Assembly (NCBI GenBank): GCA_025617375.2
Contig: JAMYGW020000003.1
Span: 992,001 to 1,056,000 of the forward strand
Length of the DNA: 64,000 nt
Reading direction: 5' to 3'
From: Acarospora socialis
Taxonomy: Eukaryota > Ascomycota > Lecanoromycetes > Acarosporales > Acarosporaceae
Of the stretch, positions 11,543 to 22,430 are shown one piece after another. Position numbers and translations under genes: made by a program. How positions within the stretch are numbered: position 1 is the first letter of the stretch; each line of letters starts with the position of its first letter. The notes beneath the pieces are model-generated. The model made no database searches and was not told the origin of the DNA. It saw nothing but the letters and a program-made list of their open reading frames with translations.

Positions 11543-12228
11543 CCTCGTTGCAAGAGCTAGAGGGAAATGACACAGATTAAAGCAGTGCTGTTAGATTAAA
11601 GCAAAACTGCTGCGATAGGTGACAAGCCCTGCATCATGGGGCGATCGATGTTGGATAGAAGTTGCTAGACAGAACGGTAGTCCTCCAACTCTGAACAAGT
11701 GACTGTTGGTTACACAGCCTGGTCGCGGCTGCCTTACGGTATGATTTTGAGGCTTATCGAGGATTGCACGTGTCAAGTAAGGTAACTCCCGTAGACCTTT
11801 ACCGCCCGGCAGAATGGAACAATTCCGTGACGGCTATGACGGCATAATCATGTCCCGAAGACAAACCGCTTCTGCAAAACTGACTTCTGACTAAAGTAGC
11901 GGAAAAGAGTGGCTAACAATTATTCATCAATTCTGTCGTGATGTTGAGGGGTGACCTCTTGTTTCGCGGCACTATGTATCTTGGACTTCGAGACCACGCC
12001 CTTCCGATTACACAGAAAACCTTATGACTATCTTTTTTATATAGGATGCTAGGGGATCCTCAATTACGCTTTTGTAGGTTTTCTCGAGTATGAGTCACAT
12101 GCTGCTCTACTGATGGCAAGGTACTGCAGAATCTCGAGTTCGATGGTATACACCGCAGCCCTAAACGCTCTTTGAAAGACAGGTTGGCCGTCACACGACA
12201 GCTCATCACCACTCACAAGCCAGCTCGG
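11543..12228. other. divergent promoter region, EI24-like gene and MFS transporter
   Basis: No gene seen. The MFS frame opens at a TTG at 12172, but the first ATG is at 12229, so 12172-12228 is taken as leader. Confidence 0.5.
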
Positions 12229-13727
12229 ATGGACTCCGCCTCCAGGCCAGTAGGATTGCAACATGCAGAAAATCGAAACTCGGAGTACCGCCCTTCGGAC
12301 AGCTCAAGGGAAGAACACGATGCCGGCGCCGATGGATTGAAAGACCTTGAGAAGTCCACGACAGAGGATAGACACGGAAGCGGTCACAACGGCAAGAGCA
12401 CCGGGAATGCGGTGAGGAAGGTCCTTAGCCGAACACGGTCGGCTGCCTCGTGGATAGATCCAGGGCCGCCGCCAGACGGGGGTCTCCGAGCATGGACCCA
12501 AGTCTGTATGGGCCATCTGACTGTTTGCACCACATGGGGCTACATCAGCTCGTTCGGAGTCTTTCAGACATACTATGTCACAGCGTTGAACCATCCGCCG
12601 TCGGACATCTCCTGGGTTGGCTCGGTGCAGATCTTTCTTCTCTTCTTTGTAGGCACCTTCTCGGGCCGCGCCACGGATGCTGGTTATTTCCACTTGGTAA
12701 CAGTCTTGGGCTCGATGTTTCAGTTGCTAGGAGTTTTCATGACCTCCCTGTCCACGACCTATTGGCAACTGTTTCTGGCTCAAGGACTGTGTACCGGCTT
12801 GGGAAACGGGCTCTTGTTCTGCCCGACCCTGTCGCTAATGTCAACATACTTCACAAAGAAGCGTTCCTTAGCCATTGGTATCGCCGCGTCAGGAAGCGCA
12901 ACGGGTGGCCTGGTATTTCCGGCCATTGTGCAGCAACTACTTCCCAAGATAGGCTTCCCCTGGACTGTGAGAGTGCTAGGCTTTGTCATGCTTGTACTCC
13001 AAGCTACAACTCTGAGCTTGACGCGTACCAGATTACCACCAAGAAAGACCGGGCCACTAGTTGAATGGGGCGCTTTCAAAGAGCCTCCCTATCTTCTCTT
13101 CGCAATCGGCATGTTTCTGAACTTCTGGGGCTTGTATTTTGCTTTCTACTACGTACGCCTTTCGTCTTAGAAACCCAAGCTCAAGTGTTTGAGCTCCCAG
13201 CTAATAAGCTTCAGGTCGGTGCCTACGGCCGCAACATCATTGGCGTCAGCCAGGCCGACAGCATCAACCTCCTCCTGATCATGAACGGCGTCGGTCTCTT
13301 CGGCCGCCTGTTGCCCAATCACGCAGCTGACCGCTGGTTCGGCCCTCTCAACACCCTCATTCCCTTCGCTTTCATCTCAGGTCTGCTGCTCTATTGTTGG
13401 GCTGCGGTGCGCTCCCGCGGCGGCCTGATCACTTTCTCCGTCATCTACGGTCTCTTCGCCGCAGGCATCCAGAGTCTCTTCCCAGCGACGCTGTCGAGCT
13501 TGACGACTGACTTGAAGAAGATGGGCGTCAGGATGGGTATGGTTTTCTCCGTTGTGAGCTTCGCTTGCTTGACCGGTCCGCCGCTGGCTGGGGCACTGGT
13601 GCAGAAGGATAACGGGGGCTATCTGTATGCGCAGATGTTCGCAGGGACGTCCTTGATGTGCGGATGTTTTACACTCGTGTGCGCAAGGATAGCACGAACT
13701 GGGTTCAGTTTGAAGCATAGAATGTGA
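12229..13727 (+). CDS. MFS monocarboxylate transporter-like protein
   Basis: Two exons, 12229-13152 and 13218-13727. The intron has a weak GTACGC donor and a CTTCAG acceptor and rejoins FAFYY to VGAYGRNIIGVSQ. A hydrophilic N-terminal tail of about 80 residues ends at DPGPPPDGGLRAW, the P-P-D-G-G-x-x-A-W signature at the start of TM1 in fungal MCT (SLC16-like) transporters. Twelve membrane segments follow. The TM4-5 sequence GLGNGLLFCPTLSL and the loop RSLAIGIAASGSATGG are typical. These plasma-membrane proteins carry monocarboxylates or related small acids by proton symport. Most fungal members are uncharacterised, so no substrate is proposed. Confidence 0.9.
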
Positions 13728-14266
13728 TGTTTGATTGTTGCATTGGCATAATTCATATCCTTGTGCAAACTCCCCGCTCGCGTACAAGACGTGACTGGTG
13801 AATGTTTGTACGTCCCAACATAGACCTCCCTTATCAACAGTATCAACTTATCTGTCGTCACGGGGAAGCTCTGATCGGTGAAGCGCGAGTCGGATGCCCT
13901 GAGATTTAAGGGAGTCTGCCAACAGCGGCTTGGACGCCTTATACTGTTACGCGTTCCGACCTCGAAGGAAGGCAGTTCCAGCAAAGGTCACCCCTAGCCA
14001 CGGTCCCGTTCCCCTTCGCCGACACCCGCTAGCTAAGATAAGTTGCAGCGGTGGCAGACATTCACGTCCCCAGTATATCCCACCAATCCCTGAAGCCCTT
14101 ACTCTTAGGATCGAATTTAATCCTGCTATCGCTAGAGCATCGCCCGGTAGAACACTGCCTTCCATGACTTCTTACATCTTGATGCTAGGTGATAAATGGA
14201 CGTCTAGGTCCCTGGTGAGAAGACTGTTTCGAGCACTTTTGGCTCCTGAACCCAAGAACTTAACCT
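13728..14266. other. convergent 3' intergenic region
   Basis: No gene seen between the MFS transporter and the nucleotidyltransferase; 3' flanks only. Confidence 0.5.
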
Positions 14267-16210
14267 TCAAGCCTTGAAGACCTCAGTAGGAAGCAGTTTA
14301 GAAGCCACTCTTCTAACGCTAGGTATATGCGCATTGGGGGAACGAAGCCGGCCCCATCTCGCAATTCTGACCCTTCTCGACTGAAACCAGCGATAATCTG
14401 CTCCGACCAAAGCATCCAGCATCGCTGACTGGGCCCACCTATTGGACTTATCTTTCGATGGGGGGAGATGGTCGAATTTCTGGAAGGAAGTCCACAGCTT
14501 CGTTCTCGCTTCCCGAAACAGAGCCTGCACATGTTTGATGTTATAGGCTTTAAGACCTAGATCGTTCAATGGATTGGCAGGATCTTGCATGCAGAGCAAA
14601 TAGGGCTGATCTTCGTGCACTCTTCCTATCTGAGCTTGCCCACGGAGGATAGGGTCGGTAAGGGTGGCGTTTTTGAAATGCTTTAGAGGCTTGTGGCCGT
14701 TAACCTTGCGGAAAAGTCCTGGCGGGTCGATAGAGATGCCGTCGTGGTAGAAATCGATTTCGGCATAGAACTGTAAGGCCGATAGCAGCTGCCAGGCGAT
14801 ATCATGACGGGGAATTGCCCCCACGCTATCTTTCAGTGCAGCGACGACTAGCATAAAGGTACTGTACGCCCCTAGTCCACCAACGTGAACGTCTCTGAGG
14901 TTTCTGATCTCGAGCGACGTCTTGATCAGCGTGTAGAGAGGGTGCAGAGTGGGAAACTCCGCGAGGTAGCTCAAAACGTACTCTCGAGATGCACTGCTGT
15001 CGCTCAATGCTTGGATTTGAATCGTGAGCTGTGTGGCACGGTGAACGGCGGAGACGATGGGTACGCGGCCGCATATGACCTCCACATTCGTGTAATCTCT
15101 GGTCGACCATAAACCTTTGCTAAGCTTCCTCAGCTGGCGAATGCACGCTTTCCGCGCCTCCGGACGCGTTGTACTTGGGCCTCGTTCATCGACCTGTTTC
15201 TCATATTCTGGGAGCGACAAGCGAAAGTCCAGATCCGACAATGATGTCGCGAGCCCTGTTCGCTGAGATCCTATGACCTCGATCGGGTTATCGGGAAGGA
15301 TCATATGAGCCTGGTCTTGGAGATCATCTATTATGTTCTTATATGCTGCACTCTCGTCCGGTGTTGGGCTCATGAAGGCATGGAAGGCCAATATTTCGGC
15401 TTGAAGACTTGTACCTGTTCAGTTCACGTTCTTCAGACAGCATACGGATGTAGCCTACCGGGAATAGCCGTCACCGCTCTCGGTTTGATGGTAGTCAAGC
15501 CAAGGACGTTCAATGCCGCTGCTTTCACAAGACCATGGTTCTGCTGGCCAAAGGCTCAATCCTACATAGTCGCCAATCGGTTTCCCCATGCGACTCAACG
15601 AATGTTCGTCAATCCGCAGGGGCTGGTTCGGGGTGAGCTTAGACCGCCGAGGTCGGCTCAGCGTCGCTATCGTTTGAGGGACGTCGCCATGTGGTTCTTG
15701 TAGCTTAACCTCAGCTATGGCTTGGTGACCGAGATCTTCGCTACCGACCTCAATGCTCTCAGGGGTCTCGAGGGACGCCGAGTCTGTAGCATCGGCTGTC
15801 ACTTGCGCTTCCGGGGCTGTCAAGTTGAGAGAGGTGATCTCGGGCCTCTGAAATAGAGGTAAGCCTGTCCCGTCAGATTTGACTGGGTGGATAAGTGAAG
15901 CTATATTGCTGGTTCGGTGAGCGATAAGGGTTGCTTCCAGATCATCAACATTGATGTCGGCATCATGGTTCGGTCGGGAGTGATAGAACGGACGCCTTGG
16001 CGTGGTACCGTCTCCACGAAGAGCTGTGCCAGCAACAGCGGATGTTGTTTCTTTCGGCGCCTGAGAAGAAGAGGTGCGCTTTGAGTGCGGGTTACAGTAG
16101 GATGAGCTAGAAATAGTGTCAAATAACAAGGCAATCTTCAAGGCGTTGGACACGCTGTAATAGTTCGACGCATGGCAAACGTGCGGCCTGAGCAGGAAGT
16201 GTCCACGCAT
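14267..16210 (-). CDS. non-canonical poly(A) polymerase/nucleotidyltransferase, probably mitochondrial
   Basis: Two exons, 16210-15459 and 15407-14267, encode 630 aa. The join (GTAGGC donor, ACAAG acceptor) gives GYSR-LQAEILAFHAFMSPT, the helix that precedes the fold in this family. The N-terminal 250 residues are poorly conserved and begin with an Arg/Ser/His-rich stretch that could be a mitochondrial presequence. The DNA polymerase beta-like core has GSQRTG (297-302) and SLSDLDFRL with catalytic D309 and D311. The third carboxylate, expected in the strand at LTIQIQ, is Q381. The PAP-associated domain carries GGLGAYSTFMLV. Family members (Trf4/5, Cid1, mtPAP) add nucleotides to RNA 3' ends. 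A mitochondrial location and actual activity are inferences. Confidence 0.85.
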
Positions 16211-17055
16211 GCGGAGGTTGTCATCTCACGAGTCCGCTGATATTGTCTGAGGAATCGGAGTACAGATTCGAGTAGAAATTCACAGCAGAAGTACTAATCG
16301 GCTCCTAAAAGCGACACACAAGGGATCCCGATAGCGAGCTTTGTGTCAGGGTCTTCCTCTAATCACTCAGTGCACGAACAAGGTCCCTCAAACAGTTGAG
16401 GTTATTGCCTGTAACTATTGGTTAGCCCATTTCTAGAAGTCTTACATGGTGCGCTCGGTGCTAGGTAGGCGAGCATCGGATATATTAGCGCCTCCGCCGT
16501 GACTGCCAAGACTATGAGGTATATCTCCAACGTTGAGAGTGCGCGGTATATGCATTTGAACTTCTCGTATTATGTACATGTAGAGAAATCTTCTTGTTTA
16601 GAACGATCTTACCTAATAATAATAAAAGAATATCTTTCAATTGTGTTACCTTCACAATTGCAATTGCACCTCAAAAGGTTGCTTGAGCAGTGAAAGTCAC
16701 CAGCAGGTTCCCTTGTAGTGGGGCAAACCCAGGCCCAAGGTAAGGTACTGTATCTTAAACAGCCTCATGTCTACACGGCTCAACCTGCACTACCCTATCC
16801 TCCTCTTGAAACATGGAGACGTCAATCTCACGACATAGCAATCCTTATCACCTCCTTCCTCCATTTCTCCAATTAATTCTTTGACAGGTTATCCTACAGA
16901 ACTATTCATATTCACCTGGTATCAGTACTTCAAGTCTCAGTTCCTCTCGGTCCTTGCGCTTTACCCCACCCATCTACTCATACTGGTTCCATGCGAGTAC
17001 CCCCAAGAAGCCCTTCAATTCATCTGAATAGACAGAAACCCTACTCATCTCTCCA
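16211..17055. other. divergent promoter region, nucleotidyltransferase and TPS2
   Basis: No supported gene. It contains a CRE-like GACGTCA at 16818-16824. Confidence 0.5.
16818..16824. promoter_or_regulatory. CRE-like site upstream of TPS2
   Basis: The sequence GACGTCA lies 232 bp before the TPS2 ATG. It matches the core bound by fungal ATF/CREB bZIP factors (AtfA, Sko1), known regulators of stress genes including trehalose genes. Seven bases can occur by chance. Confidence 0.3.
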
Positions 17056-20000
17056 ATGGCTCTTCAGGCTGGTCACCCCCCTGATAACGAGGGTCATGAT
17101 GTGTCCTCCGAAGCTCATCCGGCCCTACATCCATCCATCACCTCCATACCGGTAACCCCGGGTGTAGGTACCTCAGGCCGATCAAGCTACTTTCAAACTT
17201 CAGCGCCCCCAACTGCGGATCCTGATGGTCCTCATTGGAATGCAAACTCCTACTTTGTTCCCCACGAGGACTCGACAGTGCCCTCTTCAGACAACCCACC
17301 CGATTCTCCAAGTCAAGCCGCTGCGGGGGCCCGTACCGGTGCAGAGCTTCTACGCCGTTTTAGTTTGGTCGATACCACCAAACCGGAAGCCGCAGACACC
17401 GATCCTCGAGCTCTTCATCCCGGTCTCAACCTCACCGGGGGTTTAATCAGCGCTACCTTTTGCATCCCCCACGCGGTGACCTTTCGGGGTGGTGCGGATT
17501 GGGTGCGTAAACTGTGAATGATGTCCAAGAGCCTCGTTGATGTCTTTAGGGTCTCAAATCAAGGCGTGGTACCTCGGCGCTCTTTGATTCTTTTTCGCAC
17601 CTTTCCTCTCCGAAGACGCCTTGGAATCATACTCTGGTAGGATGGACTGGCGAGATCGAGCAAGCCTCCGACACACCCTCACCTCCTCCGTCCCCTCCAA
17701 TACCGGGCTCGAAGAACACAGCACCGATCAATCAAGCAGCGGCAGCACCCCTGAATAAGGCGTCCGCTCCTGTCCCCGTTGATGGAACAGCCAAACTTCA
17801 AGTGCCTTCGCACAGTGAAGGTCTGCGCATCACCAAAGAGGACAGGCAGCGCTTAGAGAAGCAGCTTCTCAGAGATGAGAGAGGAAAGGTCGTTCCGGTG
17901 TGGTTGAATGACGATCAAGATGATGACAACGGCGCAATCGGCCTGAAGGACCAATCCAGGTGGCGACGGTACGCCGAGCATGAGTTGTACACTTTGTTCC
18001 ACTACAAACAGCATGAACCTACCGATGGGCGTGCGGAGCGGAAATGGTGGACAGACTATTACCGGATGAATCAGATGTTTGCAGATCGAATTCTTCAGAT
18101 TTACACACCCGGCGACATTGTCTGGATTCACGACTATCATCTGCTTCTCCTACCGGGTCTCTTGAGACAGCGGATACCGAATATGTATATTGGCTTCTTC
18201 CTCCATATACCCTTCCCGAGCAGCGAGTTCTTGCGGTGCCTCAGCAGAAGAAAGGAGATCTTGACAGGCGTTCTTGGGGCTAACATGATTGGCTTCCAGT
18301 CTTACAGCTACTCCCGTCACTTTTCCTCCTGTTGTACTCGGATCCTTGGCTTTGATTCTTCCTCTGCCGGTGTCGATGCCTATGGGGCACATGTGGCGGT
18401 TGACGTTTTTCCGATTGGCATCGACGCTACTGCCGCTGCTCAAGTAGCTTACGACGATCACGCCGTTGAAGAAAAGGTTGCACGTATACGGGAGATTTAC
18501 GAGGGAAAGAAGATCATCGTAGGCAGAGATAGATTGGACACGGTCCGTGGCGTGGCCCAGAAGCTAATGGCGTTTGAAATGTTCCTAGAGCGTCACCCTG
18601 AGTGGGTGGGCAGAGTCGTTCTGATTCAGGTCACAAGCCCCACCAGTATCGAGGAAGAGAAGGAAGACGCTGGTAACAAGATTTCGATAAAAATCTCCGA
18701 GCTGATATCGAAGATTAATGGCTTATATGGATCGCTCAGTTACTCCCCTGTACAGCACTATCCACAGTATCTATCGAGGGACGAGTATTTCGCATTACTT
18801 CGCGTCGCGGACGTAGGGCTTATCACGAGTGTTCGCGATGGGATGAATACCACAAGCTTGGAGTACATTGTCTGTCAGCGCGACAACCACGGCCCACTAA
18901 TACTCTCAGAATTCTCGGGCACAGCGGGCAGTCTCAGTAGCGCAATCCACATTAACCCTTGGGATCTTGGTGGTGTGGCCCATGCGATCAATTACGCCTT
19001 GTGCATGTCACCTGAAGCGAAGGAAAGCCAGCACAAGAAGTCATACAAACACGTTACAACCAAGACGGTACACGCTTGGTCGAACACGTACCTGAAGCGG
19101 CTTTTGGTCAACTTATCCTCCTTCAACCAGTCCATCGCAACTCCGGCTCTTGACAGAACTAAGCTCTTGTCACAATACCGTCGGGCGAGGAAACGGCTCT
19201 TCATGTTTGACTATGATGGCACACTTACACCTATTGTCAAGGATCCTCAGGCTGCTATTCCATCTGATCGTGTGATCCGCACGCTCAAAACGTTAGCCTC
19301 CGACCCCAGGAACGCTGTCTGGATCATCAGCGGGCGTGATCAAGCCTTCTTGGACGAATGGATGGGTCACATCTCCGAGCTGGGTCTTAGCGCCGAGCAC
19401 GGGAGCTTCATACGACAACCCAAAACCGAAGAGTGGGAGAATCTGACCGACAAGACGGACATGGGTTGGCAGAAAGATGTCATGGAGGTATTCCAGCACT
19501 ACGCGGAGAAGACTCAGGGCTCCTTCATCGAACGCAAGCGTATCGCACTGACGTGGCATTACCGACGCGCCGATCCAGAGTACGGCGCTTTCCAAGCTCG
19601 GGAGTGTAAGATGCACCTGGAGAACACGGTGGCCAAAAAGTGGGACGTCGAGGTGATGACGGGCAAGGCCAATCTTGAGGTGCGGCCTACCTTTGTCAAT
19701 AAAGGTGAGATCGCGAAGAGGCTGGTGGAGGATTACGGGCACAATACGGAAGAACCGCTCGAGTTCGTCCTTTGCTTAGGTGACGACTTCACCGACGAAG
19801 GTATGTTTGGATCTTCCTACCGCCGTCTATCAACCGAGTACTCGGATAGCTGACCGTCGTGTACCCAGACATGTTCCGCGCCCTTCTGAATTGCAAGCTG
19901 CCGGAAGACTACATCTTCGCCTGCACGGTCGGCGCCAGTTCGAAGCAGACGCTCGCCAGCTGGCACTTACTCGAGCCGTCCGACGTCATCGCGACGATCG

Positions 20001-20092
20001 CGCTGCTCAACGGCACCGCTGAGGCCGGGGAATTGGGTGCGCTGGCCCTGGTGGACAGGAAGGCCCGCGAGAATACCGTGAAGTCCCCTTAG
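17056..20092 (+). CDS. TPS2: trehalose-6-phosphate phosphatase (GT20-HAD two-domain protein)
   Basis: Three exons, 17056-17502, 17550-19800 and 19869-20092, encode 973 aa. It dephosphorylates trehalose-6-phosphate to trehalose within the TPS complex. A Ser/Pro-rich N-terminus leads into LNLTGGLISATFC at about residue 125. Intron 1 (GTGCGT...CTTTAG) joins GADW to GLKSRRGTSALFDS. The GT20 domain includes WIHDYHLLLLPG, GFFLHIPFPSSE and RDGMNTTSLEY. In the UDP-binding loop it reads DRLDTVRG where active synthases have a Lys, in line with a non-catalytic synthase domain. The HAD phosphatase domain has FDYDGTLT with D703/D705, IISGRD, and LGDDFTDEDMF formed across intron 2 (GTATGT...ACCCAG). It is convergent with the glutathione transferase gene. 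Confidence 0.95.
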
Positions 20093-20653
20093 AATGGATC
20101 TTTATCGGAAGCCTTACGTCTCTCACTCAGGGGGATTGAAGATGCACTGACGTGTGTCGTGATGGGAGGACAGATCCGATGGGAGGAGATACCCTGTTGT
20201 TGCCACTGTCACTAATGTATATCGGGTAGCAAGCCACAATTCATTCTCAACAGCATGTCCTCTTGCTGCGCTGCCACATACTGACGTCTCCACGACACAA
20301 GTATATATACAGCCGTGAATCATGTATATATGTCTTCCTGTATCTACAACCCTAGACTTGAAACTCTTGCCAATGTTTCGTACAACCTTCGAGACAACAG
20401 CGCCAGGTATTCACTTATGTTTCGCCTGATCCGCCTCCTGGCCCTTCATGACCCACTGGCTGTGCATTCTCTGATACTCTTCCTCGCCCTCCTACTGACA
20501 TCACTCGACACCACTCGTCAGCCTCCATCCACACAAAACACAACTATCCACCAAGCATCCGTCCCAGCCGAACAAGCCTACAGGACCCGCAACCCAGGCC
20601 CACATCTACCCCTCACCACAAGACACAAAATTACACAGAAACAAAAAGAACCC
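20093..20653. other. convergent 3' intergenic region, TPS2/GST
   Basis: No gene seen. A plus-strand open frame from 20315 is mostly antisense to the GST gene. Confidence 0.5.
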
Positions 20654-21789
20654 TCATACCTTACTCTGCATCTTCCTCTTCATCTCAAACGGCTCCGGCA
20701 CATCGAGACCCCTCTTGACCGCCTCGCGCTCATTGATCCTCTCGACCCAGCCCTTGACCTGTTCGAACTCGCCCACCTCAACCCCGGCCCATTCGGCCCA
20801 GTTCACCCAGCTGAAACACGCCAGGTCCGCGACGGTGCACTTGTCGCCGACGAGCCAGGGTCCCTCGACGCCGGGCTCCTCGCTCTTGTGGATGAGGCCC
20901 TCGGGCCCGGCGTGCGAGGCTTTGGTGTGTGGGTCGGCAGTGCGGTTGTTGGAGAGTTGGGCGGCGAGGCGCGACTCGAGGACGGAGTAGAGGCGTTTGG
21001 TTTCCGTTTGGTAGCGGTTGATTGCGTAGGGGAGTTTTTCGGGGGCGTAGCGGTGGAAGTGGTTGGCTTGGCCCTGGGGGGTTGTTAGCTTGGGTGTGGT
21101 GTGGTGTGTGGGGTGAAGGGTTGGTGGCTTGGGGGCGTGGAGGGTTGTTTTGGGACAGTTTGAGGTGAGGATGGTGGGGGTGGGGAGGAAAGAGGGGCCA
21201 GGGGAGAAAAAGGACGGGAAAGGGAGCGGGGAACGGGGAGCAGAGTTGTGGGAGCTTAACTTACCTGCATGGGCCCGATGCCGCTCTGCATCCAGATGAG
21301 CCATTGCACCATCTCCCAGTACTTGTCCGTGTCGAAGGGGTAGGAGATCTTGTTGTTGACGTCGTACTTCTGGATCAGGTACAGCATGATGGCGCCGCCT
21401 TCGAACACGGGCGTCTCTTGTGTCTTGCCGTCCGATTTGGGCGTCTTGTCGACGATGGCGGGGATTCGGCCATTGGCTATGTTGTGATGATAGAGTCAGC
21501 CGGTGAACAGAGGGAAAGAGGCTGGGAGATTGAGGTGATGCGAGCAATGCCTACGGTTGATGCGTAGGAACCAGTCTTCTTTCTGCACGTTCTTGCTGAT
21601 GTCGATCTTGTGCGTCTCGTAGTTCAGCCCGAGCTCTTCGAGCGTGATGCTCACTTTCTGCCCGTTCGGCGTGCCCGCCGTGTAGAGGAGGATGTTCTGT
21701 GCTCGGACGGTGATCAGTGGTCACGGCTTTTGCTGGTTTGGGAGAATAGATGTGGTCCATTGACGTACCGTTTGGGGAGTTTTGGCCAT
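20654..21789 (-). CDS. glutathione S-transferase, Ure2p-like/GstA class
   Basis: Four exons, 21789-21769, 21696-21555, 21476-21265 and 21073-20654, encode 264 aa. All junctions are GT/AG and phase-consistent. The first exon is 21 nt (MAKTPQT). The thioredoxin-like N-domain contains [17 protein letters not shown] and [12 protein letters not shown], with the cis-Pro and glutathione-binding region [12 protein letters not shown] at about residues 53-64 and [10 protein letters not shown]. The all-helical C-domain has GPMQGQANHF (across intron 3), YSVLESRL, and [16 protein letters not shown], the family N-capping region. These cytosolic enzymes conjugate or reduce electrophiles and peroxides with glutathione. 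Fungal members are usually induced by oxidative or xenobiotic stress. Confidence 0.92.
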
Positions 21790-22430
21790 TGTGAGCGAAA
21801 GGTGCCGTGCTTGATTTGTTGTGTGGTTTAGAGGATTTCGGAGATTACTCTTGTGGGTGACTGTTCGTGATAATCGATTGACAGACCGTAGACAGGGCAA
21901 GGCCATAGAGTGCCTGGGCCTTCAATCGTCCCCATTTGCTGCTATCATGACGCCGGAATTACGGCTATTCCGGCTAAGGATCCGTGGATGATATCATCTG
22001 TTCTTAATACGGTATGGGAGTCTTGATTACGAATCATGAAATCAAAGGCTACGAGTGAGTACCCTGGGGTAGGGAAATATAGAGTAGGGTCATACGGTAT
22101 TGAAGTATTAGTGGTCGTGAAGGCGTCGAGAGGGGCATTGGAGGCACTCGTGTGTTCTACATGGACTGAAGCTTCGATGCCTAGGTATACTCGTAGAAGG
22201 AAACCTCTAGCTAGTCTAATCACAATTGAGAGATCTGCAACAACCTGTACGTTTGTAGTACGTCCTACTGGACAAGGCACACGGGTCCTGGAACGGATAT
22301 GTGAGATCCTCAAAGTAAATTAAAACCTCCAATCATTGTCTGCCCCTTACACTGGACGCAGAATTATGAAAGTTGAAATCAACGACTTATAATACAGGGA
22401 ATCCGAAAACTGATCGAAATACATCCATTC
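21790..22430. other. intergenic, GST promoter and CRP1-like 3' flank
   Basis: No gene seen. The plus-strand open frame at 22036-22323 has no recognisable content. Confidence 0.5.

Noticed and set aside
11465-11573. Uninterrupted N-terminal extension of the EI24-like protein starting at a GTG
   Set aside because: It has no ATG and a non-family N-terminus; a 50-nt intron from an ATG at 11542 gives the expected WLFPFK-GLYYF sequence.
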